Of a stretch of DNA of 38,613 nucleotides, positions 1-9,946 are shown piece after piece. The stretch is from NCBI GenBank assembly GCA_028279645.1, contig JANQNJ010000087.1, forward strand, positions 1 to 38,613, given 5' to 3'. The notes below the pieces were generated by a model. That model was not told where the DNA came from. It searched no databases and worked only from the letters and a program-made list of their open reading frames with translations. Positions within the stretch are counted from its first letter, which is position 1. Each line of letters opens with the position of its first letter. The position numbers and the translations under genes are program-made. Source of the stretch: Thermoplasmatota archaeon. Lineage in GTDB: Archaea; Thermoplasmatota; JAKEGO01; JANQNJ01.

Positions 1-235
1 TTCCGTCGACCGAGAGATGTACCGTATCATCGTCAACTGTTGGATTCGTGATGCTGATATTATAGACAAAGGTATCGCCGGGTTCGATCGATCCCGCAAC
101 AGGATCGATATCGGCCCAATCGGCTCCCATGGCCGTGGATGTCACAGCTATCAGGAAAATGGCGAAAAAGAGGTGAAATAACAGGTTGGTGGGGATCTTC
201 TTCCTTCCTTCCTTCTCGGTTGGATGTTTGTTCAT
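1..235 (-). CDS. Secreted/surface protein N-terminus, truncated by window edge (signal peptide plus beta-domain-like start)
   Basis: Own translation of - strand from ATG at 235: MNKHPTEKEGRKKIPTNLLFHLFFAIFLIAVTSTAMGADWADIDPVAGSIEPGDTFVYNISITNPTVDDDTVHLSVDG...; hydrophobic signal, open to the window edge. Absent from the ORF track because it has no stop in the window. Confidence 0.6.
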   Translation of the reverse strand, partial: MNKHPTEKEGRKKIPTNLLFHLFFAIFLIAVTSTAMGADWADIDPVAGSIEPGDTFVYNISITNPTVDDDTVHLSVDG

Positions 236-474
236 CGCAATCACCCCGTAACGGCAACTCGATAAAGTTGGGCTACGCACTCAGAACTATGTCCAGGAGT
301 GTATATAAGGAGATTTGTACGATAATTTGACACAGGATGGCCCATTTTTTCCTGAGTCGCTCATATATTAACAAAGGGGGTATCCTGATCGAACTTCCAG
401 CAGCTTATCACATGTTGAACAAGTGGACGGCCCCGGTAAGAAGTATGATATACGCATTGTAACGTTGAAAGGCC

Positions 475-1041
475 ATGGCTGTCAGGACCTTCGTGGCTGT
501 CAAGATACCATGCTCCAACGAACTGAGATCGCTAAAGGGGGAGATCGACCGCTTGAAGGGAAAAGGACTGAGGCCGGTCGACGTGGAGAACCTCCACATC
601 ACGCTCAAGTTCCTGGGCGATATCGATGAGGGTGATGTAGGGCTATTGGCGGATGCCATTGAAGGTGCGATGGAAGGAATGTCAGCCTTCACGGCCCATC
701 TGAAAGGTACCGGTGTGTTCCCCAGCAGGAAGATGATCAAGGTCCTGTGGGTAGGATTGGAGGAAGGAGGCGAGGAGCTCAGGTCGCTCTCCCGGGATAT
801 CAACGAGGCCCTCAAGCCGTTGGGCCACAGGCCCTCGAAGTTCGATCCGCATGTGACGATGGCGAGGATCAAGACACCCCGGTTGAAGGCGGATATCAAC
901 GCCCTCCTGGACAGGTTTCCGGACCGGTCCTTCGGCACCTTCACAATTGATACCGTGATACTCATGAAAAGCTACTTGACCCCGTCCGGTCCGATATACA
1001 CTCCGCTTCGAAAAGTGAGGCTCGGCGAGGGCGAAGCGTAG
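475..1041 (+). CDS. thpR: RNA 2',3'-cyclic phosphodiesterase (2H phosphoesterase, LigT/ThpR family)
   Basis: Two HxT motifs (HITLKFLGDI, HVTMARIK) and family-like N-terminus MAVRTFVAVKIP. Confidence 0.9.
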   Translation: MAVRTFVAVKIPCSNELRSLKGEIDRLKGKGLRPVDVENLHITLKFLGDIDEGDVGLLADAIEGAMEGMSAFTAHLKGTGVFPSRKMIKVLWVGLEEGGEELRSLSRDINEALKPLGHRPSKFDPHVTMARIKTPRLKADINALLDRFPDRSFGTFTIDTVILMKSYLTPSGPIYTPLRKVRLGEGEA

Positions 1042-1130
1042 GCCAGTATACATCGGGAAACGTAGGTGGAACCGCCTAATCCACAACATTAAAAAGGGAG
1101 GAGGCGATACCACACACAAGGTGAGAGCCG

Positions 1131-1829
1131 TTGTTCAAGGATTCCATCAAAGGTCTCGATAAGATATTCAAGACCGACATCCAATCCACCGTCGCCCTAG
1201 CCATAGTCGGAGAGGGTGGAACCCTAAAATCATCCTTCACATACAGCCTGCTCGCCGAGAACTGCCTCACCGACGACGCCCTCGGTATCTACATCACTCT
1301 CGAGGAGACTGCGGAGTCCCTTCTGCAGAACCAGCGCTCGATCGGGGTACGCCTTGAGGAGCGCCTGAAGATCGTGGACTACAACAGCATGAGGCGCCGC
1401 TTCAGGGGCGAGGAGAAGCATCTGGCCTTCCTCCGCATGATCCTGTCCATTCTATTATCCTACAAGAAGCAGCACGGCGACCGGTTCAAGTACGTGGCCC
1501 TGGACTCCCTTGGCGCTCTGTACTCGCTCGTCGAGCTCAAGGACCCGAGGCGTGAGATGTACCACTTCTTCAACACCCTCAGGGAGAACGACCTCACCAC
1601 CTGGATCATCATGGAGAGGGTCGGCCTCGGCGAGACCTACGCCGGCGCCGAGTCGATGCTGTTCCTGGTGGACGGCGTGATCGAGCTCGGGGTCGTTGAG
1701 ACGACCCAGAACGTACGGCGCTATATCCAGGTAAAGAAGATGCGTTCGGTGAAGCACGACATGGAGAAGTTCGTGCTGGATGTTGGCGAGGAGGGCCTAG
1801 AGGTCCTCGGTCCGCTGTATGGATACTGA
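1131..1829 (+). CDS. Single-domain RecA/KaiC-like ATPase
   Basis: P-loop GEGGTLKSS, Walker B-like YVALDSLGALY, KaiC-like terminal region (RRYIQVKKMRSVKHD); TTG start. Confidence 0.7.
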   Translation: MFKDSIKGLDKIFKTDIQSTVALAIVGEGGTLKSSFTYSLLAENCLTDDALGIYITLEETAESLLQNQRSIGVRLEERLKIVDYNSMRRRFRGEEKHLAFLRMILSILLSYKKQHGDRFKYVALDSLGALYSLVELKDPRREMYHFFNTLRENDLTTWIIMERVGLGETYAGAESMLFLVDGVIELGVVETTQNVRRYIQVKKMRSVKHDMEKFVLDVGEEGLEVLGPLYGY

Positions 1830-1936
1830 GCCATTGTTCGTTCCGTTCACCTATTATTCTCTATCTTGGTGTTATATCAAAGCAGTTTCTCTTCATGATA
1901 GGTCGTGAGCTTCCTGAATTCAGCCCTTCCTGATCG

Positions 1937-2076
1937 GCCCTCCAACGCTCGACCATGGATAGGGGCCAAGCATCATCGGACCTGACACCGATAGAAGTTG
2001 AATGATCTTTGAGAAGTTGTTCCACTCTTGATACTGACCTTATTGGCCCCAATCCATGGCTCTGCTGGGAGAGGGC
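1937..2076. repeat. Large imperfect inverted repeat in convergent intergenic region
   Basis: ccatggataggggccaa (1953-1969) pairs with ttggccccaatccatgg (2043-2059), 16/17; outer gccctc (1937-1942) / gagggc (2071-2076). Confidence 0.7.
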
Positions 2077-2195
2077 GACATGAATATCCCTTCTTATGGA
2101 TGAATGTCGGACTCGAAGGGCGGGGGGCACAACAGGACTCACGTTCTACATGGATAATCCAGAATATTGATGATAGTTCCTCATGGACAGGGAGC

Positions 2196-2480
2196 TCAAA
2201 CGACATGCTTCTCGATGATTCCCGTGATTATCTCCAGATGCTCACCAGCGGTATCCTCCCCGCCGCACCTGATCATCAACTTGCCCGATCTGAACACGGT
2301 CAGTGAATCCAATCCCCTCGAGGTCTTCGAGAAGACGGCCACAACCTTGGCATCGGATAACAGCTTGTACCCGCTGGTCTGGAGATCCTTGATCACTCCG
2401 GGCATGTCCAGATGGACCTGCTTTCCTGGAACGGCCTCGAACGAGCCGCCGCCCTTGCACGGTTTAAGGACCGAATACAT
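2196..2480 (-). CDS. Conserved-looking small protein of unknown function, overlapping the upstream ThiI-like gene
   Basis: 94-aa ORF with host-like composition; start overlaps the 3' end of the upstream gene, suggesting translational coupling. Confidence 0.55.
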   Translation of the reverse strand: MYSVLKPCKGGGSFEAVPGKQVHLDMPGVIKDLQTSGYKLLSDAKVVAVFSKTSRGLDSLTVFRSGKLMIRCGGEDTAGEHLEIITGIIEKHVV

Positions 2481-3096
2481 GGGTCTCGCTCCTTTCGATG
2501 GCCGTGTCGATCAATGCCTCATCTAGATTTTCCTCATTCTCCTGGATGCTGTCTGTTCGGGCCATGGTCGCCGGTCGGTTCGGGACCAGCGTGCAGCAGG
2601 TCCCGGGTCTGATGGATATGTCGTATGTTCCGATCTCCTTGGCAATGGTGATGATCTCCTCCTTGTCCATTCCGATCAGAGGCCGGAGGATCGGGAGGTC
2701 GTGCGCCGCGGTCTCCGTCATCAGGTTCCTTAGGGTTTGGGATGCCACCTGGCCAAGTGACTCGCCCGTGATCAATCCTTCTGCACCGATCTTACGGGCC
2801 AGCTTGGAAGCGGTCAAAAGCATCCGCTTCCTGCATAGGACGCACTGATACCGGCGTTCCGAGTTCCTGGCGATATCGGCCTGCACATCGCCGTTCGGAA
2901 CGATGACCAGCTCCAGTTCCCTGCCGGTGTGGGTTGCGATCCGCTGTACGGCGTCCTTGGTCCTGGTCATGAAGGTCTCATCGGTGAACGGCCGGTTGTC
3001 GCAGTGTACAGAGATGACGTCGGCACCCCTGGCTATCATAAGATAGGTCGATACGGGGGAATCGATCCCGCCGGAGATCAGGGAGACCAGCTTCAT
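2464..3096 (-). CDS. ThiI-like PP-loop ATPase domain protein lacking a THUMP domain
   Basis: PP-loop SGGIDSPVSTYLM, YQCVLCRKRML, PGTCCTLVPNRPAT; starts directly at the PP-loop domain. Confidence 0.8.
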   Translation of the reverse strand: MKLVSLISGGIDSPVSTYLMIARGADVISVHCDNRPFTDETFMTRTKDAVQRIATHTGRELELVIVPNGDVQADIARNSERRYQCVLCRKRMLLTASKLARKIGAEGLITGESLGQVASQTLRNLMTETAAHDLPILRPLIGMDKEEIITIAKEIGTYDISIRPGTCCTLVPNRPATMARTDSIQENEENLDEALIDTAIERSETHVFGP

Positions 3097-3162
3097 CGTA
3101 GATGGTTATCCCGAACTGATAGATAAGAATCGTGGTGCCGTGGGTCCTGTCCGATCCGAGGC

Positions 3163-3834
3163 TCATACCGCCGGACGCCGTCTATATCGACCTCGACTGT
3201 CGATCCTTTCGATATGCTCCACAACGGCATCCCCATCAGGGCTTGTTGACAGGTAGCCATCGATCGCGTCGTCGAAGAGGGTCGTTCCCGGGTGGGTGCT
3301 CTCCACAGCCTCGCGTAGAAGGCGGAGGTCCACGGCCTTCTCCTCGATATCTGCGCCACGGGAGCCGAGGGACAGGTCGATGAACCAGACCTCGCCGTCA
3401 TGGTAGATCATGTTCGACGTCGTCGGGTCGCCGTGGGCGAGGCCGCCGGCATGGAGCTTCGCGAGGCCCGCACCGATGGATCTCCCGATCGCGGAAATCT
3501 GATCTCTGCCCCCATCTGGCCGGACATCCAGGTTCCCATCTGTTATCTCGAGGACCAGGTCCCTTACGACTGGTCCCTCGATCATCTCCATCATGATGGT
3601 GTGTTCCTTAAGGTCGATATCGATGATCCGCGGCGTCCAGACATGGTCACGCGCGGCCCTGAGCATCCTCGCCTCGTGCCTCGTCCTCTCGCTCCTGAGC
3701 TGGAGATCTATGGAAGGATGCCGGTAACCCTTCGATATCCGTGTCTTGATCACGACCTTCATATCCTCCCAGGTGCCCGCATGCACAACGGCCTCGGATC
3801 CCCGGCGGATCACATCACCTCGGGTCACCTCCAT
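3163..3834 (-). CDS. bud32: KEOPS complex atypical kinase Bud32
   Basis: Bud32-like kinase motifs (HGDPTTSNMIYHDGEVWFIDLSLG); adjacent to Kae1. Confidence 0.93.
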   Translation of the reverse strand: MEVTRGDVIRRGSEAVVHAGTWEDMKVVIKTRISKGYRHPSIDLQLRSERTRHEARMLRAARDHVWTPRIIDIDLKEHTIMMEMIEGPVVRDLVLEITDGNLDVRPDGGRDQISAIGRSIGAGLAKLHAGGLAHGDPTTSNMIYHDGEVWFIDLSLGSRGADIEEKAVDLRLLREAVESTHPGTTLFDDAIDGYLSTSPDGDAVVEHIERIDSRGRYRRRPAV

Positions 3835-4814
3835 GTGACCTCCACCTCCTCTGTCCGGAACCGCTGCAGGATGCCGCTTTCCTCGATGGATATGAATGCT
3901 CCAGCATTGAACATCTTCAGGCCGGTGTAGGCGATCATGGCGCCGTTGTCCCTCAGTAGTGGAGGAGGTGGAACGAAATGACTAGCCCCTCGCTCCCGGC
4001 ACATGATATCCACCATCTCCACCAGCCGCGCGTTCTGGGCGACACCGCCTCCTAGCAGGACCTCCTCCTTCCCCGTATGGGCTAGCGCCCTCTCGGTCAC
4101 CTCGACGAGCATTGCGAATGCGGTCTCCTGGATCGAGTGGCTGAGATCCTCGATGGAAGCGCCCTTCTCGTGCAACCTGGCGGCGGAGGTGAGTATCCCG
4201 GAGAAGGCGACGTCCATCCCCTTGACGGAATAAGGAAGAGGTAAGAGCTCGCCTCCATTCCTGGCCTTGGCCTCAAGCACCGGGGCGGCAGGGAACGGGA
4301 TGCCCAAGGTCGAACCAAACTTATCCAGCATGTTGCCGATCCCGATGTCCATTGTCTCGCCGAACACCCTGTACCTTCCGTTGACGAAGGCGATCACCTG
4401 GGTGTTGCCTCCGGATACGTATAGTAGGATCGGATCGGTGGCGCCTGTAAGGTCGCCGACCTCGAGATGGGCGACGCAGTGATTGACCCCGATGAGCGGA
4501 ATATCCATGGAGACCGAAAGCGCTCTGGCCGCTGTGGCCGCTGTTCGCAGGCAAGGGCCAAGACCGGGGCCCTGAGAGAAGGCGACCGCAGCGAGGTCGG
4601 TGCGATCCAAATCGGCTTCCTTCATTGCCCGGTCGATCATATCAGGCAGGATGTCGGAGTGATGGTCGGCAGCCTCCCGAGGATGGATGCCGCCCTCCTC
4701 GGGGCTATAGGAATCGATGATATTGGACAGGATCCTACCATCGGGTCCGACGATGCCCACACCCGCTGTGTGAGCGGTTCCTTCGATCCCGACGATGTGA
4801 CCGGTCAAAAACAA
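3825..4814 (-). CDS. kae1: KEOPS complex tRNA N6-adenosine threonylcarbamoyltransferase Kae1
   Basis: GIEGTAHTAGVGIV, NHCVAHLEVG, YVSGGNTQV, LGGGVAQNARL. Confidence 0.95.
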   Translation of the reverse strand: MFLTGHIVGIEGTAHTAGVGIVGPDGRILSNIIDSYSPEEGGIHPREAADHHSDILPDMIDRAMKEADLDRTDLAAVAFSQGPGLGPCLRTAATAARALSVSMDIPLIGVNHCVAHLEVGDLTGATDPILLYVSGGNTQVIAFVNGRYRVFGETMDIGIGNMLDKFGSTLGIPFPAAPVLEAKARNGGELLPLPYSVKGMDVAFSGILTSAARLHEKGASIEDLSHSIQETAFAMLVEVTERALAHTGKEEVLLGGGVAQNARLVEMVDIMCRERGASHFVPPPPLLRDNGAMIAYTGLKMFNAGAFISIEESGILQRFRTEEVEVTWR

Positions 4815-4841
4815 TCACCTGTCCGAGTCCTAGAGGAGGTT

Positions 4842-6119
4842 TCAGGAGACCTCGATGGTCATGTGGCGTTCAGGGCCGATAGAGAGGAGCTTTGCAGGAA
4901 CGCCAAGAGATGAGGTTATGAGCTCGATATAATCCTGCATCTCCTTCGGAAGGGCATCTAGCCCGCCAGAAAGGTCGAATGTTTCGCAGGAACCCCATCC
5001 CGTTAATGCGGTGTACACCGGCTCGATCGATTCGACTAGATCATTGGAAGCGGGGAATCTGTCGGTCTCGACCCCGTCGATGATATAGGAGGTACAGACC
5101 TTGATCTCATCGAGGCCGTTCAGGACATCGAGCTTCGTGATGCCCAGCGATGTCACTCCGTTCAGCTTTGCCGAATAACGGGCCATCACGAGGTCGAGCC
5201 ATCCACACCGACGCGGTCTTCCCGTGGTGACCCCGAACTCTCGACCGACATCCCTGAGGTGTTCCCCATAACGATCCTCGAGCTCGGTCGGGAACGGTCC
5301 CTCGCCCACACGCGTGGTATACGCCTTGAGGATACCGACCACCTCGTCGATCCTGGTGGGACCGACCCCGGCGCCGGAGCAGGCGCCTCCGGCTACGGTG
5401 TTGGAGGATGTGACGAACGGATAGGTACCGTGATCGATGTCGAGGAACGTTCCCTGCGCCCCCTCGAAGAGGATCGACATACCCGAATCGAGGGCTTCGT
5501 TGAGCAGATATGTCGTGTTCTGGACATAAGGTGCGATGACCTTGCCGATACCCAGAAGCTCCTCAAGGAGGTCAGGATCCGAGGTGAACTCGAGACCGTG
5601 CGCGGTCGCCGTTGTCCTTACGGTCTGAAGGTTCTCCTCCAGCTTCGGTCCCAGCCTCTTACGGTCGAGCAGGTCGATGACGCGGACGCCTGACCTCGCG
5701 ACCTTGTCCCGGTAGGTGGGCCCGATGCCGCGTCCCGTGGTCCCGATCTTCTTATCGCCGAGCTGGGCCTCCTTCATCCCGTCAAGGAAGCGGTGGTAAG
5801 GCATGATCACGTTCGCTCTGTCGCTTATGACAAGATCGGTGGTGTCGAGGCCCATTCCCTTCAGGGTCTCTATCTCGTTCAACAGGACCCACGGGTCCAT
5901 GACGACCCCGTTCCCGATGACGGCCTTCTTTCCGGGCCTAAGGATCCCGCAGGGCAGGATGTGCAGCTTGTACTCCTGGTCGCCCACGATCACCGTGTGG
6001 CCAGCGTTATTGCCGCCCTGGAATCGGACGACGATATCGGCCCTCTCCGCGTAGTAGTCCGTGACCTTTCCCTTCCCCTCGTCCCCCCATTGCATCCCGA
6101 CGACGATGGTAGCGGTCAT
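4842..6119 (-). CDS. purA: Adenylosuccinate synthetase
   Basis: VVGMQWGDEGKGKVTDYYAERADIVVRFQGGNNAGHT; GTTGRGIGPTYRDK. Confidence 0.97.
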   Translation of the reverse strand: MTATIVVGMQWGDEGKGKVTDYYAERADIVVRFQGGNNAGHTVIVGDQEYKLHILPCGILRPGKKAVIGNGVVMDPWVLLNEIETLKGMGLDTTDLVISDRANVIMPYHRFLDGMKEAQLGDKKIGTTGRGIGPTYRDKVARSGVRVIDLLDRKRLGPKLEENLQTVRTTATAHGLEFTSDPDLLEELLGIGKVIAPYVQNTTYLLNEALDSGMSILFEGAQGTFLDIDHGTYPFVTSSNTVAGGACSGAGVGPTRIDEVVGILKAYTTRVGEGPFPTELEDRYGEHLRDVGREFGVTTGRPRRCGWLDLVMARYSAKLNGVTSLGITKLDVLNGLDEIKVCTSYIIDGVETDRFPASNDLVESIEPVYTALTGWGSCETFDLSGGLDALPKEMQDYIELITSSLGVPAKLLSIGPERHMTIEVS

Positions 6120-6208
6120 TTCGATCCTCGCCCTGTAGATGGCAGGGATATATTAAGGTTCTTCTCCCGCCGGAAATCCTTTAATGCGAACAGGTGCATG
6201 GCAGGCTG

Positions 6209-7816
6209 ATGCCCACAAAGGTACTGCTGCTGGTCCTTGATGGCTGGGGCCTCTCGGACAAGGTCGAGGGGAACGCGATCAGGGCTGCGGAGACGCCGAA
6301 CTTCGATCGACTCTGGGACACCTATCCTTCCGGTCCCATCTCCTCGAGCGGAAGGCTTGTCGGACTGCCAGAGGGACAGATGGGGAATTCCGAGGTGGGT
6401 CACATCACGCTGGGTGCGGGAAGGACCGTCTACCAACCCTACATGAGGATCTCTGACTCTATCGAGAAGGGCGAGATCTTCGATAACAAGGTCCTGAGGG
6501 ATACCATACAGAGAGGCGCGGTCCATGGAAAGATGCACCTGATGGGGATGGTCTCTGACGGAGGTGTGCACAGCCACAACACACATCTCTATGCACTGCT
6601 CCGGATGATACGCGACCTGGGCCCTATCGAGAACGTTCATATCCACGCATTCCTGGACGGAAGGGACACGCCCCCCCGGTCGGCGATCGGATATCTCGAA
6701 CAGCTCGAACACAGTATCGAGGAGATCGGGACCGGAAAGGTGGGGACTGTCACTGGTCGTTACTACGCCATGGACAGGGACAAGCGATGGGATCGGACCG
6801 CCAAGGCCTTCGATGTACTGGTCAATCGGAGGGGAGAGATCGCTCGTACACCCCTGGAAGCGGTGGAGAACGCGTACGGCAGGGACGAGAACGACGAGTT
6901 CGTCCTTCCTACCGTGATATGTCCAGAGCGTGGATCATCGAGCGAAAGCGGGATCGGTCCGGAAGACCCCATAATCCTTTTCAACTTCAGACCCGACAGG
7001 ATCAGGCAGATAACGAAAGCTCTCCTGGACGATGGGTTCCAAGGGTTCAAACGGATGCTGGTCAGAGGTGGCTCGGAGATGGAATGGGAGCCACACCGTG
7101 GAGGCCTGGTCTCGATGATGGAGGTAGGTCCGGATATCTCGACCTCGATCGCCTTTCCCCCGATCAAGATCGACAACACCCTGGGAGAGATCGTCTCCCG
7201 ATCAGGCAAGCAGCTGAGGATCGCCGAGACCGAGAAGTACGCCCATGTCACCTTCTTCTTCAATAACGGCAGGGAGGATCCGTTCCCCGGAGAGGACAGG
7301 ATCCTGGTCCCGTCGCCGAAGATCGCGACATACGACCTCCAACCTTCCATGAGCGCAGTCGAGGTAACCGATAGACTTCTATCGAAGCTCGAGGAGGAGA
7401 GCTACGATCTGGTTGTCCTGAACCTCGCAAACCCGGACATGGTCGGCCATACGGGAGAGATGGAAGCGACCATAGAGGCGCTGGAGACCGTAGATGTATG
7501 TATCGGACGGATCATGTCGGTCCATGACGGATATGCCCTGATCACCGGCGACCATGGTAACGCGGAGCAGATGTTCTACGATGGTGGCGCGGTGACGGCG
7601 CATTCCAGCAATCCAGTACCGTTGATCATATGTGGACCTGGTTTCACGGGCAAGGAGATCCGGCTCAAACACCCTCTGGAGGACGGGTGCACGCTGGACC
7701 CACCGGATCAGCAGAATGTCCTGGGGAGCCTGAGGGATATCGGACCGACCATCCTCGACCTGCTCGGATATCCTGTCCCAGAGGAGATGGAAGGGAACGG
7801 CTTCATTATCCATTGA
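6209..7816 (+). CDS. gpmI: 2,3-bisphosphoglycerate-independent phosphoglycerate mutase (GpmI type)
   Basis: LLVLDGWGLSDKVEGNAI, GQMGNSEVGHITLGAGR, ITGDHGNAEQM; ORF track start is 6194 but MPTKVLLLVLDGWG at 6209 fits better. Confidence 0.95.
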   Translation: MPTKVLLLVLDGWGLSDKVEGNAIRAAETPNFDRLWDTYPSGPISSSGRLVGLPEGQMGNSEVGHITLGAGRTVYQPYMRISDSIEKGEIFDNKVLRDTIQRGAVHGKMHLMGMVSDGGVHSHNTHLYALLRMIRDLGPIENVHIHAFLDGRDTPPRSAIGYLEQLEHSIEEIGTGKVGTVTGRYYAMDRDKRWDRTAKAFDVLVNRRGEIARTPLEAVENAYGRDENDEFVLPTVICPERGSSSESGIGPEDPIILFNFRPDRIRQITKALLDDGFQGFKRMLVRGGSEMEWEPHRGGLVSMMEVGPDISTSIAFPPIKIDNTLGEIVSRSGKQLRIAETEKYAHVTFFFNNGREDPFPGEDRILVPSPKIATYDLQPSMSAVEVTDRLLSKLEEESYDLVVLNLANPDMVGHTGEMEATIEALETVDVCIGRIMSVHDGYALITGDHGNAEQMFYDGGAVTAHSSNPVPLIICGPGFTGKEIRLKHPLEDGCTLDPPDQQNVLGSLRDIGPTILDLLGYPVPEEMEGNGFIIH

Positions 7817-7925
7817 TAATGGACCTTGAGCATCTGCGTCAACAACCCTCTGGACCCCGACTGGTTACATCTGTCACATAAACTATTTATAAGGCACTGG
7901 CAATCATTCAGTCTAGGTGAGGGTT

Positions 7926-9089
7926 ATGGACCCGTTCAAAGCTATCTCGTTGCTCATCTGCATGCTTTTCCTCATGACCTCGTTCGGATGTCTGGAGGAG
8001 GGAGACGAGGAGAAGAACAAGGACCCGTTCGCACTTCTGGAACTTGAATCGACCGTGGTGAACGTCGGCGAAGAAGCGACGTTCTTCGGTGACAAGTCCA
8101 CGGATAAGGACGGGAAGATCAAGTACTACTACTTCTGGTACGGGGACGGCGATTCCAGCGGAGAGCTGGATGCCGGATATGCGGTCCACACCTACACGAA
8201 GCCTGGTACCTACAACGTGACCCTGAACGTCTTCGACAACAAGGGCGGCGTCGGCGAGGACAGGAAGTCGATCCGGGTGAACGATTTCCCGAAACCGGTG
8301 ATAACGCTCCAGCCGAACAAGGACACCATTTACGTCGGAGATTCGCTCAACCTGAGCGGATCGCAGAGCGAGGATTCCGACGGATTGATCATCAGCTATA
8401 CCTGGGACTTCGGCGATGGCGGGACAGCCAACACCATGAACGTCTCCCATACCTTCAACAGCGTTGGTGTGTACAATGTCACGCTGACAACGGAGGACAA
8501 CGACGGAGCCAGTGCGGTCACCTCGAGATTGATCACGGTCAAGCTGCGTTGGTACCGTGCGATATGGAACAACACCAGTGAGGACAGCGAGAACGTCGAC
8601 AGCACGATCTTCAACGCTGATGAAGCAAGCGGTGGGAACTCGGAATACCAGAACTGGACAACGATCCAGGGCAACCTACTATGGGTCGGCGTCCTGGTGA
8701 ACTGGACCGACGACGACGAACCGTTCGACGATATCGGCGGGGAGCCTGACAACTTCATCACCAACATCTCCACACCGATGAACACGACCAAGACCAAATC
8801 GGCCGTCTCGTTCCAGCACACCATCAACTCATCCTGGAAATGGGAGAAGCCTGAATACATATTCCAGGCAGCATCGTACGACGACGCTATGGACGAGGCT
8901 CAGGACTACAATTATTCCCACACCGACGGGACCGGGACCTACAAGATACTGATCCATCTCAATGCCCGGGGTGCCTATGGCTTCCCGATCATTCAGGACG
9001 AGCAGAACACTTACAGCCGAGAGGTCCGATGGATGTGGTACAGCAACACACCGACCATTGTTGATATCACCGACCAGATGGAAGCGTGA
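7926..9089 (+). CDS. Lipoprotein with PKD domains
   Basis: Signal/lipobox MDPFKAISLLICMLFLMTSFGC; two PKD-like repeats (YYFWYGDGDSSG...TYNVTLNVFDNKG; SYTWDFGDGGTAN...VYNVTLTTEDNDG). RBS aggtga precedes ATG 7926. Confidence 0.8.
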   Translation: MDPFKAISLLICMLFLMTSFGCLEEGDEEKNKDPFALLELESTVVNVGEEATFFGDKSTDKDGKIKYYYFWYGDGDSSGELDAGYAVHTYTKPGTYNVTLNVFDNKGGVGEDRKSIRVNDFPKPVITLQPNKDTIYVGDSLNLSGSQSEDSDGLIISYTWDFGDGGTANTMNVSHTFNSVGVYNVTLTTEDNDGASAVTSRLITVKLRWYRAIWNNTSEDSENVDSTIFNADEASGGNSEYQNWTTIQGNLLWVGVLVNWTDDDEPFDDIGGEPDNFITNISTPMNTTKTKSAVSFQHTINSSWKWEKPEYIFQAASYDDAMDEAQDYNYSHTDGTGTYKILIHLNARGAYGFPIIQDEQNTYSREVRWMWYSNTPTIVDITDQMEA

Positions 9090-9143
9090 CCACTTTCGGC
9101 TCGGGTTACCAGTAAGATAAGTATGATCACAATCGAGGCTATC

Positions 9144-9758
9144 TCACTTCTTTAAACAGAGTGTGAACGAGTCGTTCTCGGGCCCGTGGCCCGGAAAGAA
9201 CCCGAACTGATGAACGGTCACAAGATCGGGATGTTCAAAGGAGAGGTCCAGGAAGTCTCCTGCCGTCTTGAAGCTTGTATTGTCGAAGAACAGGATCCCA
9301 CCGCTCTTCAGGAGATCGACGCATCTGTCAAGGACCCCTGGATAGAACTCCTTCTCGATATCGACGAAGATCATATCATAGGTCCCAGCAAGGTCTTCGA
9401 TGACCTCGCGAGCGTCCCCCTCGATGACAGTGACCCTGCCGGATTGATCGGCGCTCTCAATGTTCTTTCTTGCAGCAGTTGCCATATCAGCATCGAACTC
9501 CACCGTCTCGACAGTGCCTCCCACGTGGGCGGTTGCCATCCCAAGAATGATGGCTGAGTAGCCCGTGGCAGTACCGAGCTCGAGGATGGCTTTCGCTCCT
9601 ACTGACCTGGCTATGACGTAAAGGAGCCGCCCCATGGCAGGTCCGATTATCGGTACGTCCTCCTGTTCGGCGAACTCCTCCATGGATGCTAGATGTTCAT
9701 CATGGAGGAGACTGAAGCCCCTGTATCTTTCCTCGTCGAAGCGATCTGGTATTGCCAT
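9144..9758 (-). CDS. SAM-dependent O-methyltransferase (CCoAOMT-like)
   Basis: ILELGTATGYSAIILG, MIFVDIEKEFYPGVLD, GGILFFDN. Confidence 0.85.
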   Translation of the reverse strand: MAIPDRFDEERYRGFSLLHDEHLASMEEFAEQEDVPIIGPAMGRLLYVIARSVGAKAILELGTATGYSAIILGMATAHVGGTVETVEFDADMATAARKNIESADQSGRVTVIEGDAREVIEDLAGTYDMIFVDIEKEFYPGVLDRCVDLLKSGGILFFDNTSFKTAGDFLDLSFEHPDLVTVHQFGFFPGHGPENDSFTLCLKK

Positions 9759-9946
9759 GTCGATCCCAGGTGGAATCCTGTTCTCACAGTAAAAGGATAA
9801 CCCCGTATGATCGATGCTCCACCCTTCTCCAGCGTTCCTGAAGACTGTTCAACAGGTCTTTTTTATGCCGATTACCAAATAAGATTTATATCAACCCTTG
9901 AATATGGTCAATTGATGATAGGTCGATGGACCAAGGGGGGAAATGA

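Noticed and set aside
1861-2142. 93-aa ORF in the convergent gap
   Set aside because: No recognisable family; spans the inverted repeat; likely spurious
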